Source: Polycyclovorans algicola TG408 (GTDB lineage: Bacteria > Pseudomonadota > Gammaproteobacteria > Nevskiales > Nevskiaceae). Taken from it: a stretch of DNA of 64,000 bases. The notes below the pieces were generated by a model that searched no databases, was not told the origin of the DNA, and saw only the letters and a list, made by a program, of their open reading frames with translations. Where the stretch lies: NCBI RefSeq assembly GCF_000711245.1, contig NZ_JOMH01000001.1:862830-926829 (forward strand). Reading direction: 5' to 3'. Of the stretch, positions 42,497 through 54,373 are shown piece after piece. A program made the position numbers and the translations under genes. The first letter of the stretch is position 1. Each line of letters opens with the position of its first letter.

Positions 42497-44113
42497 TCAG
42501 CGTATTTCGAAACCCTCGTAGCCCTTCTGGGCAACGTCTTCACACGCCTGCCGATAGTTGCCCACGTGGATGTAGGACAGCACGCGGCGCGGCTTGCCTT
42601 CGATGTTGGCCCCGGTCCACCACGAGTCGACCTTGGCGATCAGCGTCGCGCCGGTCACTTCATCGTGATGTTTGACCCAGTTGTCTTCGAACGCCTGGGT
42701 GGCCTCGATCACCTTGGCCGTGCCGGCCTTTTCGACGTGGGCGATGCAGTCGGTGATCCATTCCACCTGCTGCTGCAGGCAGGTTGGCACGTTGCAGAAT
42801 GCGGACGCTGGTGCCAGCGGCGCGGCCGAGGTGAAAAAGTTGGGGAAGCCATGCTTCTGCAGGCCCATGGCCGTGGTGATGTCGCGGCCCCAGAGTTCTT
42901 TTAGCGAAACGCCGTCACGGCCGCGAATATCGATGGCATTGATCGCCCCGGTGCCGGCGTCGAACCCGGTGGCCAGCACGATGATGTCCAGCGGGTATTC
43001 GCCATCCCGGGTGCGGATGCCGGCCTCGGTAATGCACTCGATGGGCGCTGCCTTGAGGTCAACGAGGTGCACGTTGTCGCGGTTAAAGGCTTCCAGATAG
43101 CCGCTGTCCAGCGGCGGCCGCCGCGTGCCGAAGCCGTATTGCGGAATCAGCTTGTCGGCAACGCCTGGCTTGGTGATGCGGGCGCGCATCTTCTCGCGCA
43201 TGAATGCCGAGAGCTCTTCGTTGGCGACCGGGTCGACCAGCACCTCGGCGAAATTGCCGCCCCACATGATCAGCGAGCCGTCGGCGTACAGCGCCTCGAA
43301 AATGGCACGCCGCTCATCGGCCGTGGTTTCGGCCCAGGGCTTGGGGTGCATGTCGAAGGCAAAGCCGGTCAGCGAATGTTTTACCGCCTCGCCCAGCGCC
43401 TTGTACCGCGGACGAAGTGTGGCGCGGTCTTCGTCGCTCAACGCATGGTTGCGCATCGGAATCGCGTAGGTCGGTGTGCGCTGAAACACGAAGAGCTCGC
43501 CCACCTGCCCGGCGATGGTCTGGATCACCTGCACGCCGGTGGCCCCGGTGCCGATCACCCCGACGCGCTTGCCGGACAAGTCGATGCCGCCCTTGGGCCA
43601 GCGCGAGGTGTGCAGGAAGCGACCCTTGAAGTTCTCGTGCCCTTTGAAGGGCGGCACTTTCGGCTCTGACAGCGGCCCCAGGCACGACAGCAGATAGCGG
43701 CAATGGATGGATTCGCCCTGATCGGTGGTCACCGTCCACAGGTCGGTCGTGTCGTCCCAGTGAGCCGACGCCACACGGCTGTTGAAGCGGATCAAGGGGC
43801 GAAGCTTCAGGCGGTCGGTCACAAAGTTCAGATACCGCTCGGTCTCTTCCTGGGCGGGAAAGCGCTCACTCCAGTTCCAGTCGTTGAGCAGCTCGTCCGA
43901 GAACCAGTATTGATAGACCTCGGAGGCGGAGTCGGTGCGTGCGCCGGGGTAGCGGTTCCAGTACCAGGTCCCGGCCACCCCGCTGCCGGCCTCGAGTCCG
44001 CGCACGTTCAAGCCCATTTCACGCAGTCGGTGCAAGGCGTAGAGGCCGGCAAAGCCGGCGCCGATCACCACGGCGTCGAGCGTGTCGTTGGCGGTGTTTG
44101 CGGGCATGTTCAT
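42497..44113 (-). CDS. Flavoprotein monooxygenase, Baeyer-Villiger type
   Basis: NADPH-dependent flavin monooxygenase, 538 residues, of the cyclohexanone-monooxygenase-like group. FAD site GAGFAG (18-23), Baeyer-Villiger fingerprint FKGRFLHTSRWP (162-173), NADP site GTGATG (188-193). It would insert oxygen next to a ketone to give an ester or lactone. The start ATG has AAGGAGA ten bases upstream; the frame is open much further but the N-terminus fits this start. It converges on the acyl-CoA ligase gene, which is damaged. Confidence 0.88.
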   Translation of the reverse strand: MNMPANTANDTLDAVVIGAGFAGLYALHRLREMGLNVRGLEAGSGVAGTWYWNRYPGARTDSASEVYQYWFSDELLNDWNWSERFPAQEETERYLNFVTDRLKLRPLIRFNSRVASAHWDDTTDLWTVTTDQGESIHCRYLLSCLGPLSEPKVPPFKGHENFKGRFLHTSRWPKGGIDLSGKRVGVIGTGATGVQVIQTIAGQVGELFVFQRTPTYAIPMRNHALSDEDRATLRPRYKALGEAVKHSLTGFAFDMHPKPWAETTADERRAIFEALYADGSLIMWGGNFAEVLVDPVANEELSAFMREKMRARITKPGVADKLIPQYGFGTRRPPLDSGYLEAFNRDNVHLVDLKAAPIECITEAGIRTRDGEYPLDIIVLATGFDAGTGAINAIDIRGRDGVSLKELWGRDITTAMGLQKHGFPNFFTSAAPLAPASAFCNVPTCLQQQVEWITDCIAHVEKAGTAKVIEATQAFEDNWVKHHDEVTGATLIAKVDSWWTGANIEGKPRRVLSYIHVGNYRQACEDVAQKGYEGFEIR

Positions 44114-44235
44114 GGTGCTGGTCTCCTTGAAGGTTCGCGTCATGCGGCGACGCGAATAAGTGGGGAGACGGTAGCCGAGACCGGTGCATTCCGACGCTAC
44201 CCGTCGGAGTGGCTGCGCGGTTTGGCCCGCGCCGA

Positions 44236-44850
44236 TCAGACCCTGCGGCCGTGGGTGGCTTGCTTCGCACGTTGCAACACGACGTCGGCGTCGAAGTCGC
44301 CGCTGAACAGCCAACTGCCGCCCACGCAGAGCACCGCGTCCAGTGCCAACCATTGGTCGGCGTTGTCCGGGGTGATGCCGCCGGTCGGGCAGAAGCGGCA
44401 TCGGGCGAAGGGGGCGGCCAGGGCTTTCAGCGTCGGGATGCCGCCATTGGCCATGGCCGGGAAGAACTTGAAACGCTCAAACCCGAGGTCGAGTCCGCGC
44501 ATCAGATCGCTGGCGGTGGCGATGCCGGGGAGTAGCGGAAAACCGCGATCGAGCGCCGCGCGTGCCAGTGACGCGGTGAGCCCCGGACTGACGGCGAAAA
44601 CCGCACCGGCACGCTGGGCTGCGTCCAGGTCGCGGGGGTTGAGCACCGTGCCAGCGCCGACGACGGCGCCGTCGACCTTCGCCATTTCGGTGATCACCTG
44701 CAGTGCCGCAGGGGTGCGCAAGGTCACCTCCAGCGTCGTCAGGCCCCCGGCGACCAGCGCTGCGGCGAGCGGCTGTGCAATGCGCACGTCGGCCACGGTC
44801 AAGACCGGAATCACCGGGGCGGCTCGCATCAAGGCGTCGACGGTCATCAT
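44236..44850 (-). CDS. eda: KDPG aldolase
   Basis: 2-dehydro-3-deoxy-phosphogluconate aldolase, 204 residues, giving pyruvate and glyceraldehyde 3-phosphate: the last Entner-Doudoroff step. The Schiff-base lysine lies in [19 protein letters not shown] and [15 protein letters not shown] are family marks. Last gene of the zwf-pgl-edd-glk-eda operon, start overlapping the glk stop by 4 bases (ATGA). Confidence 0.95.
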   Translation of the reverse strand: MMTVDALMRAAPVIPVLTVADVRIAQPLAAALVAGGLTTLEVTLRTPAALQVITEMAKVDGAVVGAGTVLNPRDLDAAQRAGAVFAVSPGLTASLARAALDRGFPLLPGIATASDLMRGLDLGFERFKFFPAMANGGIPTLKALAAPFARCRFCPTGGITPDNADQWLALDAVLCVGGSWLFSGDFDADVVLQRAKQATHGRRV

Positions 44851-45818
44851 GGCAAGGGGTCCTTAGCAAAGGCGGCAGCGGCGCCGAGCAGACCCGGCTC
44901 GGGATGCAGAATGAGGTGAACCGGCAGCTGTTCCAGCATCGGCGCCATCCGCCCCTTGGCGGTGAAGCGCGCAGCGAACCCCGAGCCAGGCAGCACCTTG
45001 GCCAGGCGCCGCCCCAGCCCGCCGGCCACCACGACGGCGGCCGCCCCCTGCGCCAGCGCGATGTCGCCGGCAACGCTGCCCAGGCACTGACAGAAGCGTT
45101 CGAGTGCGGCGTGGGCGAGCACATCGCTGCCGTCCAGCGCGGACTGCCACAAGACGCGCTCATCGAGGGTTGCAGGTTGGGTCAGCCCCGCCTTTTCGGC
45201 GAGCACCCGGTAGATCGTCAGCAGCCCGGGGCCCGAGATCACCCGCTCGGCCGAGACGCGCGCATGTTGCAGGCGCAGCGACGCGAGAATGGCGTCGTCA
45301 ATCGCATCCGCCGGCGCGAAGCTGACATGGCCGCCTTCGCATTCGACCACCGTGTCGCCCTGTGCGCTGCGCAGAATCTGCCCGACGCCGAGGCCGGTGC
45401 CGGGCCCGATGATGCTGATGACGCCGCGCGCCGGCAGCGCCCGCGCCGGTCCGCAGAGCCGGCGCAACTGTGCCGGATCGACTTGGGTAACGGCATGGCC
45501 GACGGCGCCGAAATCGTTGATCAGGCGGCACCGATCCAGCCCCAGGGTCTGCGCCAACGTGCGGCGATCCAGCGTCCAGGGGTTGTTGGTCATGCGCACG
45601 ACCTGTTCGGTCAGCGGCGCGGCGACGGCAATGGCGGCGTTGCGCGGCAAGCTGCGGCCACAGTACTGCATGAAGGCATCCCAGGCCGAGGCCAGGCTGG
45701 GGTGCGCGGCCGTCTTGAGCGTCAGCGGTTCGGACAGCGAGACCACCTGTGCCCCATCAAGCTGCGCCAGCGCAAAGCGCGCGTGTGTGCCGCCAATGTC
45801 GGCCGCGACGATCTCCAT
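44847..45818 (-). CDS. glk: Glucokinase
   Basis: ATP-dependent glucokinase of the proteobacterial Glk family, 323 residues. N-terminal phosphate loop [12 protein letters not shown], catalytic region [12 protein letters not shown] with the Asp base, GPGTGLGVG, then [12 protein letters not shown]. Supplies glucose 6-phosphate to Zwf. Two bases separate it from edd; overlaps eda by 4 bases. Confidence 0.94.
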   Translation of the reverse strand: MEIVAADIGGTHARFALAQLDGAQVVSLSEPLTLKTAAHPSLASAWDAFMQYCGRSLPRNAAIAVAAPLTEQVVRMTNNPWTLDRRTLAQTLGLDRCRLINDFGAVGHAVTQVDPAQLRRLCGPARALPARGVISIIGPGTGLGVGQILRSAQGDTVVECEGGHVSFAPADAIDDAILASLRLQHARVSAERVISGPGLLTIYRVLAEKAGLTQPATLDERVLWQSALDGSDVLAHAALERFCQCLGSVAGDIALAQGAAAVVVAGGLGRRLAKVLPGSGFAARFTAKGRMAPMLEQLPVHLILHPEPGLLGAAAAFAKDPLP

Positions 45819-45820
45819 GT

Positions 45821-47637
<1,817 letters not shown>

Positions 47638-47641
<4 letters not shown>

Positions 47642-48342
47642 GATGCGCTCCAGTAGATCGTGGTCGGGTTCTTGGCGTGCTGCAACAGGTGACCCACGGG
47701 TTGCGGCGAGGGTTCGGCGTCCAGCGCCTGTTCGATCACCTTGAGCTTGTCGTGTCCGGTCAGTGTCAGCAACAGATGACGCGCCGTGCACAGGGTGTTC
47801 ATCGTCAAGCTCACGCGCGCCACCGGGGCCTCAGGCGGCAAGGGCTCGGGACGCACACCAACGGCGCGGCGCGGCAGCGGTGCGGTCAGCGCCGCGTCCA
47901 GGTCCGGCCCCGGAAAAATCGACGCGGTGTGGCCGTCGCTGCCCACGCCCAACCACGCCAGATCGAGGGGCCAGGGCAGCGATTGCAGTCGTGCATCGGC
48001 GTCATCACCGGCCCGCAAGGGGCTCATGTTCGGGTCAGCGACCAGCGGCACGATGCGCGCACCCCGCGCTGCGAAATGCCGCTTCAGCAGTGCGGCATTG
48101 CTGAGGGGGTCGTTGACGTCGACCAGGCGGTCGTCGGTGGGCAGCAGGGTCACGCGTGACCAGTCAAGGTTGGCAGCGGCCAGCCGCTCGAAGATAGGCT
48201 CGGGCGTGCGCCCGCCCGGCAAGGCCAGCAAGGCGTGGCCGCGGGCGGTGAGGGCGTCGCCGATCAATGTGGTGATGGCGGCGCTGGCGGCCGCAACCAT
48301 GGCCGCAGGTTGAGTGTGGCGATGCCAGATTGGCTTATTCAT
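47638..48342 (-). CDS. pgl: 6-phosphogluconolactonase
   Basis: DevB/Pgl-type lactonase, 234 residues. Family marks are [25 protein letters not shown] and [17 protein letters not shown]. Hydrolyses 6-phosphogluconolactone from Zwf. Its start overlaps zwf by 8 bases, its stop overlaps edd by 4. Confidence 0.95.
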
Positions 48343-49822
48343 GCCAGCTCACCCCGTCGCGCTCGGTCAGCGCGATGGACGCCGCCGGGCCCCAGCTTCC
48401 GGCGGTGTAGCTGCGCGGCTGCACGTTGGCCGCCGCGCAGGCGGCGCGGATGCCGTCGACCCACTGCCATTGCGCTTCGACTTCATCACGGCGCACGAAC
48501 AGGGTGGGGTCGCCTTCAATCAGGTCGAGCAGCAGACGCTCGTAGGCGATACGGCGGCGTTCGTTAAGGCGGCGGGTCAAGGAAAAATCCAGGGGCACTT
48601 CCTGAAGCTGGATGCCGCCACGGTCCAGCCCCGGCTCCTTGGCCATCACATGCAGACGAACGTACTCCTCGGGTTGCAGGCGAATCACCAGACGATTGGC
48701 CTGCAAGGCACTGCGCCCGTCCCCAAAGATCGAATGCGGCACGGGTTTGAACTGGATCACGATTTCAGAATGACGCTGCGGCAGACGCTTGCCGGTGCGC
48801 AGATAAAACGGCACGCCTTTCCAGCGCCAGTTGTCGACATGCGCCTTGAGCGCGACAAAGGTCTCGGTGGTCGAGTTGCGCCCCAGTTCGGCCGTGTAGC
48901 CCAGGACCGCCTGGCCCGTGACCGCGCCGTCACCGTACTGGCCGAGCACCACATGCTGGGCCACACCGGCGCGGTCGATGGGGCGCAGCGAGCGCAGCAC
49001 CTTGACCTTTTCGTCACGCACCGAGGTGGGGTCGTACTGCGCCGGCGCCTCCATCGCCACCAGCGCCAGCAGTTGCAACATGTGGTTTTGCACCATGTCG
49101 CGCAGCGCCCCGGCGGCCTCGTAGAAGTCGGCGCGATCTTCAACCCCCACCGTCTCGGCGACGGTGATCTGCACGTGCTCGATGTGGACGCCGTTCCAGA
49201 CCGGCTCGAACAGGCTGTTGCCGAAGCGCAGCACCAGCAGGTTTTGAACCGTCTCTTTGCCCAGGTAATGATCGATCCGGTAAATGCGTGACTCATCGAA
49301 GGCGCTGCGCACCGCGTTGTTGATCGCGCAGGACGAAGCAAGGTCATGGCCCAGCGGTTTTTCCAGCCCGATGCGGGTTTGCTCGCCCGCGAGACCGGCG
49401 CCATGCAGGCCGGCAATCGTCGGTTCGAACAGGGTCGGCGCCGTCGACAGAAAAATGGCTGGGCGCCGCGTCTCGGCCCCGGCGGCCCGGGCCAGGCCGG
49501 CAAAGGCGCTTTCGTTGCCGATGTCCAGGGGCGCATAGCGAATGCGGCGCAGGAAGGCGTCGAGGGCGTTGGGCGCGCGCTGATCGGATGGCAACGCCGC
49601 GAGCGCCTCGCGCACCCACTGCCGATAAGCGTCATCACTGAGCGCGCTTCGGGCGGTGCCGAGAATTTCCAGATCGGCGGGCAGCAGACCGTCGGCATGC
49701 AGGCCGAACAGTGACGGCATGAGCATGCGCCGCGCCAGATCGCCAGTGGCGCCGAACAGCAGCAGCAGGTCCGCCGGCGCGGGGGCGTCCTGCAAGGACA
49801 GTCGAGACACGTCAGTGATCAT
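48335..49822 (-). CDS. zwf: Glucose-6-phosphate 1-dehydrogenase
   Basis: 495 residues. NADP Rossmann start [20 protein letters not shown]; active site [14 protein letters not shown]-terminal half typical ([16 protein letters not shown]). First gene of the Entner-Doudoroff operon. The 123 bp before the diguanylate-cyclase-type gene on the same strand should hold its promoter; I see no clear HexR-type operator. Confidence 0.96.
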   Translation of the reverse strand: MITDVSRLSLQDAPAPADLLLLFGATGDLARRMLMPSLFGLHADGLLPADLEILGTARSALSDDAYRQWVREALAALPSDQRAPNALDAFLRRIRYAPLDIGNESAFAGLARAAGAETRRPAIFLSTAPTLFEPTIAGLHGAGLAGEQTRIGLEKPLGHDLASSCAINNAVRSAFDESRIYRIDHYLGKETVQNLLVLRFGNSLFEPVWNGVHIEHVQITVAETVGVEDRADFYEAAGALRDMVQNHMLQLLALVAMEAPAQYDPTSVRDEKVKVLRSLRPIDRAGVAQHVVLGQYGDGAVTGQAVLGYTAELGRNSTTETFVALKAHVDNWRWKGVPFYLRTGKRLPQRHSEIVIQFKPVPHSIFGDGRSALQANRLVIRLQPEEYVRLHVMAKEPGLDRGGIQLQEVPLDFSLTRRLNERRRIAYERLLLDLIEGDPTLFVRRDEVEAQWQWVDGIRAACAAANVQPRSYTAGSWGPAASIALTERDGVSWHE

Positions 49823-49945
49823 GGGTGCACCTTGGGCTCATCGCGATTGATACCGCCTGAGTGTTGCCCACACTGTATCGGGCATGGCGATGGCGCAGAG
49901 ACGCGATGGGCCAAGGCCTAGTGTTTCGAGGCAGCGCGGGGTCGG

Positions 49946-52900
49946 CTATTGCCGTCGCATCTGTTCGGCGAATTGGTCGGCCGGGACCGCGCGACCAAAG
50001 TAGAAACCCTGGCATTCGTCGCAGCCGGCGCTGGCTAAAAAGTCGAGTTGATCCTGCGTTTCCACCCCCTCGGCCAGCACCCGCAAATTGAGTGACTGGG
50101 CCACCGCGAGGATGGCGTGGATGATGGCGGCATCGCTGGCCACGTTGGGCAGGTCCTTGACGAAGCTGCGGTCAATCTTGACCTTGTCCATCGGCATCTG
50201 CCGGAGATAGTTGAGTGACGAATACCCGGTGCCGAAGTCGTCGATCGAGAGGCTGACGCCCAGCGCTCTTAACGCATGGAGCTGTGCAAAGGTGCGGTCC
50301 CCCAGCTCCAAGAGTCTGCGCTCGGTGATTTCCAGCTCGATGAGCTGCGGCGGCACGCCGGCGTCGGCGATGAGCTCAGCCACTGAGGTCACGAAGTTCG
50401 GGTCAAGGAACTGCTGTGCAGAGAGGTTGACGGCGAGGCACTCAATCGGCAGCCCCTGATCAAGCCAAACACGCAGGTCCCGGCAGCTTTTGGTGAGGAT
50501 TTGCCGCCCCAGCGTGGCGATCAAACCGCTGTCCTCAGCGACTGGAATGAAGCGATCCGGCGTGATCATGTCGCCGTCGGCAGGCCACCAGCGCGCCAGC
50601 GCCTCGGCACCGACCATGCGGCGGTCGGCAATGCGATAGATCGGCTGATACCAGACCTGGAACTCGTCGTTCTCGATGCCGCGGCGGAGTTTCGTTTCAA
50701 TGTCCAGCCGCTCGCGGGCGGCTTCGGTCAACGCCTCGGTGTAGAACTGGCAGCTGTTGCCCCCTTGCTCCTTGGCGCGGTACATGGCGGAGTCGGCATT
50801 GCGGATCAGTAACTCGGGCCGGTCACCATCCGCCGGAAACTGGCTCACGCCGATGCTGACCTGAAGGTAAAAATCATGCCCGCTTGACAGCGCAAAGGGC
50901 TCGCTGAAAGCGTCCAGCAGCGCTTCGGTGACCCTGGCGGCACGGTCCGCGTCGCCCTTGTGCTCAATGAGCACCAGAAACTCGTCGCCCCCCAGGCGGC
51001 CCAGCGTGCCTTCAGCCCCAAGCACGCCGATCAACCTTTCTGCGACGGCCACCAGCAGCAGGTCACCAATTGAGTGACCGAGGCTGTCGTTGACGAGATT
51101 GAAACGGTCCAGATCGAGGAACAACACCGCCAACGCATCGCCGCGCCCTTGCGCCAGCTCAATGGCGTGGAGCAGATGCGACTCGAGCCATCGCCGATTG
51201 GGAAGCCCGGTGAGGGCGTCGTGGTGGGCCAATTGCTGCAGTTTTGCTTCGCTGCGTTTGAGCTCGCTGATGTCGCTGGCGACGCCGACATAGTGGGTGG
51301 GGTGACCGTTCGCGTCGCGCACCACGCTGATGTTGAGCAGGTCCGGGTACAGCTCGCCCGACTTGCGGCGGTTCCAGATCTGCCCCCGCCAGTGACCCAC
51401 CTCTTCCAGGGCACGAAACATTTCCTTGTAAAACGAAACCTCGTGACGGCCCGATTGGAGCAGGCGCGGCTTTTGGCCGATCACCTCGTCCGCGCTGTAG
51501 CCGGTGGCGCGGGTGAAGGCCGGGTTGACCGACACCAGGGTGCCGTCGAGCTCCGTGACCATGATCGATTCGAAGGTACTTTCGATCACCTCCGAGTCCA
51601 GCCGTTGCTGCTGCAACAGCTGCTGACGCTCGCTGACATCCGACACGATGCCGTGCCATAGCAGCACCTCCTGTGTCTCGACGGTGCAGTCGGCCTCGAC
51701 CAAGACCCAGCGGCGCCCGCTGGGCAGGTTGAGGCAACCCTCCCAGACGAAGGGGCGGTGCTGATCTTTCGCCTGCTTCCGCAGATCGCTGAAGGGGGTC
51801 ATGTCTTCGGCAGCGATTCGTTCTGACAGCCAAGCGGTGTCGGTCAGCGCCGTCTGCTGATCGATCTCCAGTAACGCGCAAAAGCGCGGGCTGACGTACT
51901 CGAAACGCCCCTCTTGTTTTTGCGTACGGTAGCGAAACACGCCGGCCGGAACGCGGTTGACCAGCTCCTGGTAGCGCGCGCTGACGATCTTTTCCTGCGT
52001 GACGTCGCGGAGGAAGTTGGTCAGTTGCGGCGGCTCGGCCTGCGGCAGGTAAGCGGCGGCCGCCTCGAAGTCGACAATGTGCCCATCCCTGTGCCGATGC
52101 CGCGTCTGATAGCGCAGGTGGCCGTGGTCGATGATCTGCTGTACGCGCGCCGGCCCGGTGATTGCCGGGTCATCCACGCGGAATTCGTTGACATTGCGGC
52201 CGATCAACGCGTCCCGCTCGTAGCCGAGCATTCGGCAGTAGGCGGGGTTGGTGTCGAGAATGTTGCCCCGCAGATCAGCGCAGATGTAGCCGTCGGTCAT
52301 GGTGTTCAGCATGTTGCGGGTGTTGTTGAGCTCGCGCGCCAAATCCTGCTCGGCCTGATGGTGCTGGGTGAGGTCCACCAGCATGCCCATGAGGGTGCGC
52401 TGCCCATCCCGTTGCACATGGCTGCCGAAGGCTTCGACCGGGAAGTGATGGCCGTCGGCATGCCGGGCTTGAAAGCGGTGGCGGACTATGTCGAGCCCGG
52501 TTGCCGTCGACGCACGGAACAGCTCGGTGACGTGCGGAACATCGTCAGCGGCCACCACATCATTGATCGCCAAGCCGACCATCATCCCCGGTCTATAGCC
52601 GAATGTGCGTTCCAGCGATGGGTTGGCGTAAGCAAGGCGCCCCTTTTGCATCAGGTAGACGCCCACAAGTGCGCCCTCGACGAGGTGGCGGAAACGCTCC
52701 TCCGACTCCTTGGCGTTGCTCAGCGCCTCGGCGCGGCTTTCAACCAACTGAAAGGTGTAACCGAAGACCCAGGTGAGCAGCGTCAGGGTGAGCGCAAATG
52801 GCCACGTCACATCCTCGTTGACGACCGTGCGCTGTGCCGTCGGCAACAGCAGCATCAACAGGACCGCCACGGCATGAACAAGGATTCCGAGTGCGAGGAA

Positions 52901-53305
52901 CGTGAGCGCCCCCGCGTGCAGCCTGACCTGGCGGCGAAACGGATAAGCAGCCGCCCCGATCATCGCGGCACTGGCAATCACCGCCAGTCCCACCCAGGTG
53001 CCCGTGCCCCCCAGCCAAAGGCGATAGCTGGCCGCCATCAGCATCGAGATGCCCGCCACCACAGGCCCCCCGATGAAGCCCGCCAGGCTCAACACAACCG
53101 AGCGACCATCGAAGATCAGGCCAGATTCGAGCGTGAACGGGTACAGCATGCCGAAGACTGCTGTTGCCCCGAACAAGACGCCAAACAGGCACTCCACTGC
53201 ACGCTCACGTTGCTGCAACCGATGCCCCAGGCCGCTGTACACGAGCACCAGCGCAAGCAACGGCGCGGCGATCATGGTCAGGCCTTCGAGCATCAGTATT
53301 GTCAT
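49946..53305 (-). CDS. 5TM-PAS-GGDEF-EAL sensor, c-di-GMP metabolism
   Basis: 1119 residues. Residues 1-190 form a membrane sensor of the 5TM-LYT type (several helices, SLAGFIGGPVVAGISMLMAA). Four PAS-like modules follow at about 201-317, 325-440, 445-560 and 570-685. The GGDEF domain (about 693-855) has intact GGDEF at 772-776; the EAL domain (about 870-1115) has EALARWW, ELEITERRLLE, IDDFGTGYSSLNYL, KIDRSFVKDL and AEGVET, so both cyclase and phosphodiesterase activity are possible. The start chosen is the ATG at 53305; an ATG 41 codons upstream lacks family support. Its signal is unknown. Confidence 0.9.
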   Translation of the reverse strand: MTILMLEGLTMIAAPLLALVLVYSGLGHRLQQRERAVECLFGVLFGATAVFGMLYPFTLESGLIFDGRSVVLSLAGFIGGPVVAGISMLMAASYRLWLGGTGTWVGLAVIASAAMIGAAAYPFRRQVRLHAGALTFLALGILVHAVAVLLMLLLPTAQRTVVNEDVTWPFALTLTLLTWVFGYTFQLVESRAEALSNAKESEERFRHLVEGALVGVYLMQKGRLAYANPSLERTFGYRPGMMVGLAINDVVAADDVPHVTELFRASTATGLDIVRHRFQARHADGHHFPVEAFGSHVQRDGQRTLMGMLVDLTQHHQAEQDLARELNNTRNMLNTMTDGYICADLRGNILDTNPAYCRMLGYERDALIGRNVNEFRVDDPAITGPARVQQIIDHGHLRYQTRHRHRDGHIVDFEAAAAYLPQAEPPQLTNFLRDVTQEKIVSARYQELVNRVPAGVFRYRTQKQEGRFEYVSPRFCALLEIDQQTALTDTAWLSERIAAEDMTPFSDLRKQAKDQHRPFVWEGCLNLPSGRRWVLVEADCTVETQEVLLWHGIVSDVSERQQLLQQQRLDSEVIESTFESIMVTELDGTLVSVNPAFTRATGYSADEVIGQKPRLLQSGRHEVSFYKEMFRALEEVGHWRGQIWNRRKSGELYPDLLNISVVRDANGHPTHYVGVASDISELKRSEAKLQQLAHHDALTGLPNRRWLESHLLHAIELAQGRGDALAVLFLDLDRFNLVNDSLGHSIGDLLLVAVAERLIGVLGAEGTLGRLGGDEFLVLIEHKGDADRAARVTEALLDAFSEPFALSSGHDFYLQVSIGVSQFPADGDRPELLIRNADSAMYRAKEQGGNSCQFYTEALTEAARERLDIETKLRRGIENDEFQVWYQPIYRIADRRMVGAEALARWWPADGDMITPDRFIPVAEDSGLIATLGRQILTKSCRDLRVWLDQGLPIECLAVNLSAQQFLDPNFVTSVAELIADAGVPPQLIELEITERRLLELGDRTFAQLHALRALGVSLSIDDFGTGYSSLNYLRQMPMDKVKIDRSFVKDLPNVASDAAIIHAILAVAQSLNLRVLAEGVETQDQLDFLASAGCDECQGFYFGRAVPADQFAEQMRRQ

Positions 53306-53491
53306 CGACGCAGGGTCCAGGTCGAAAAAGGGGGCGGCAAAATGCGCGGAGATGCAGGTCCCTAATTGCCCTGCACACGTGACGCTACGCCTCTCGCGAC
53401 ATGGAAGCGAGCAGGCAAGGTTTGCCAATGATCAGTCCCCCACGACCGCGCCGGGCACGCGTGCGACCGGGGGCGCGGCATCGGGGGCGAG

Positions 53492-54373
53492 TCAGCCCAG
53501 CCCGGCCGCCAGGATCGGCCACAGCGGGGCGGCCTGACGCCGAAACGCGCCCACATGACCAATGGCCTGAAGGCCGACGTCACCGGGGCTCAGGACGTGC
53601 AGGGTATGGGGGGCATTGGGCATCGCCGCGAGCAATTTGCGGGTGCAGGATTCCGTCATGGCCTCGTCGTCGGTGAAGCTGTAAGCCTCGATACCAAACG
53701 CCGCGCGCTGCAAACTTGGCCGGACCCGCTGCGGCTCGCTGCCCCAGGCGAATTCGGGGTGGCGACACCAGCGCGTCCACTGGCGCATCGCCGGGGCTGG
53801 CAAGTCGGCCACCATGCCGAGCCGGCGGCCAGGAAAGTAACCCCACAGCGGCGTCAGCAGTGGACCGGCGAGGTGCAGCATCAAGGGCGCCTTCAGCCTC
53901 GAAGGCTTCGCCCAGTCCCGCCAGTAGCCTGAGCCGGCGGCCACCGAGACCACCCGCTCTAGGCGGAATTGCGTTGCGCTGTCGGTCATCGCCGCGTGGT
54001 GCATGCCCAAGCTGTGTCCGATGAGCGCGATCCGGTCCTGTTCGGTGTGTTGGCAGAGGGCTTTGACCGCTGCTGGGAAATCCAGACCGGCCCAGGTCAA
54101 CAGGTCGGCATCCAGACCGCGCAGCGAGTGGCGATGCTCGGGACGTCTGGATGCGCCCATGCCCCTCAGGTCAAAGGTCATCACCGTGTGTCCACGGCCA
54201 GCCAACCAGGACGCGAAGGGCGCGTAGAAGTGCTGCGGGATGCCCAGTCCTCCACCGATCAGCACCGGGCGGCGATGCTCGGCCTCGGGCTCGAAAAGCC
54301 GGGCTTGCAGTCCCTCTCCATCGTCAGCGTGGATCGTGACGACCCGCCCGAGTGTCGCCCCGTCCACGGTCAT
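53492..54373 (-). CDS. Alpha/beta-hydrolase in the sigma-factor operon
   Basis: 293 residues. The oxyanion region is GGGLGIPQHFYAPFASWLAG, nucleophile elbow IGHSLGMH (GxSxG), then VMTFDLRGMGASRRP. The YheT/PA2949-like class of hydrolases shares these features; substrate unknown. The start overlaps the sigma-factor stop by 4 bases (ATGA). Third gene of a three-gene operon with no other catabolic genes. Confidence 0.75.
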   Translation of the reverse strand: MTVDGATLGRVVTIHADDGEGLQARLFEPEAEHRRPVLIGGGLGIPQHFYAPFASWLAGRGHTVMTFDLRGMGASRRPEHRHSLRGLDADLLTWAGLDFPAAVKALCQHTEQDRIALIGHSLGMHHAAMTDSATQFRLERVVSVAAGSGYWRDWAKPSRLKAPLMLHLAGPLLTPLWGYFPGRRLGMVADLPAPAMRQWTRWCRHPEFAWGSEPQRVRPSLQRAAFGIEAYSFTDDEAMTESCTRKLLAAMPNAPHTLHVLSPGDVGLQAIGHVGAFRRQAAPLWPILAAGLG

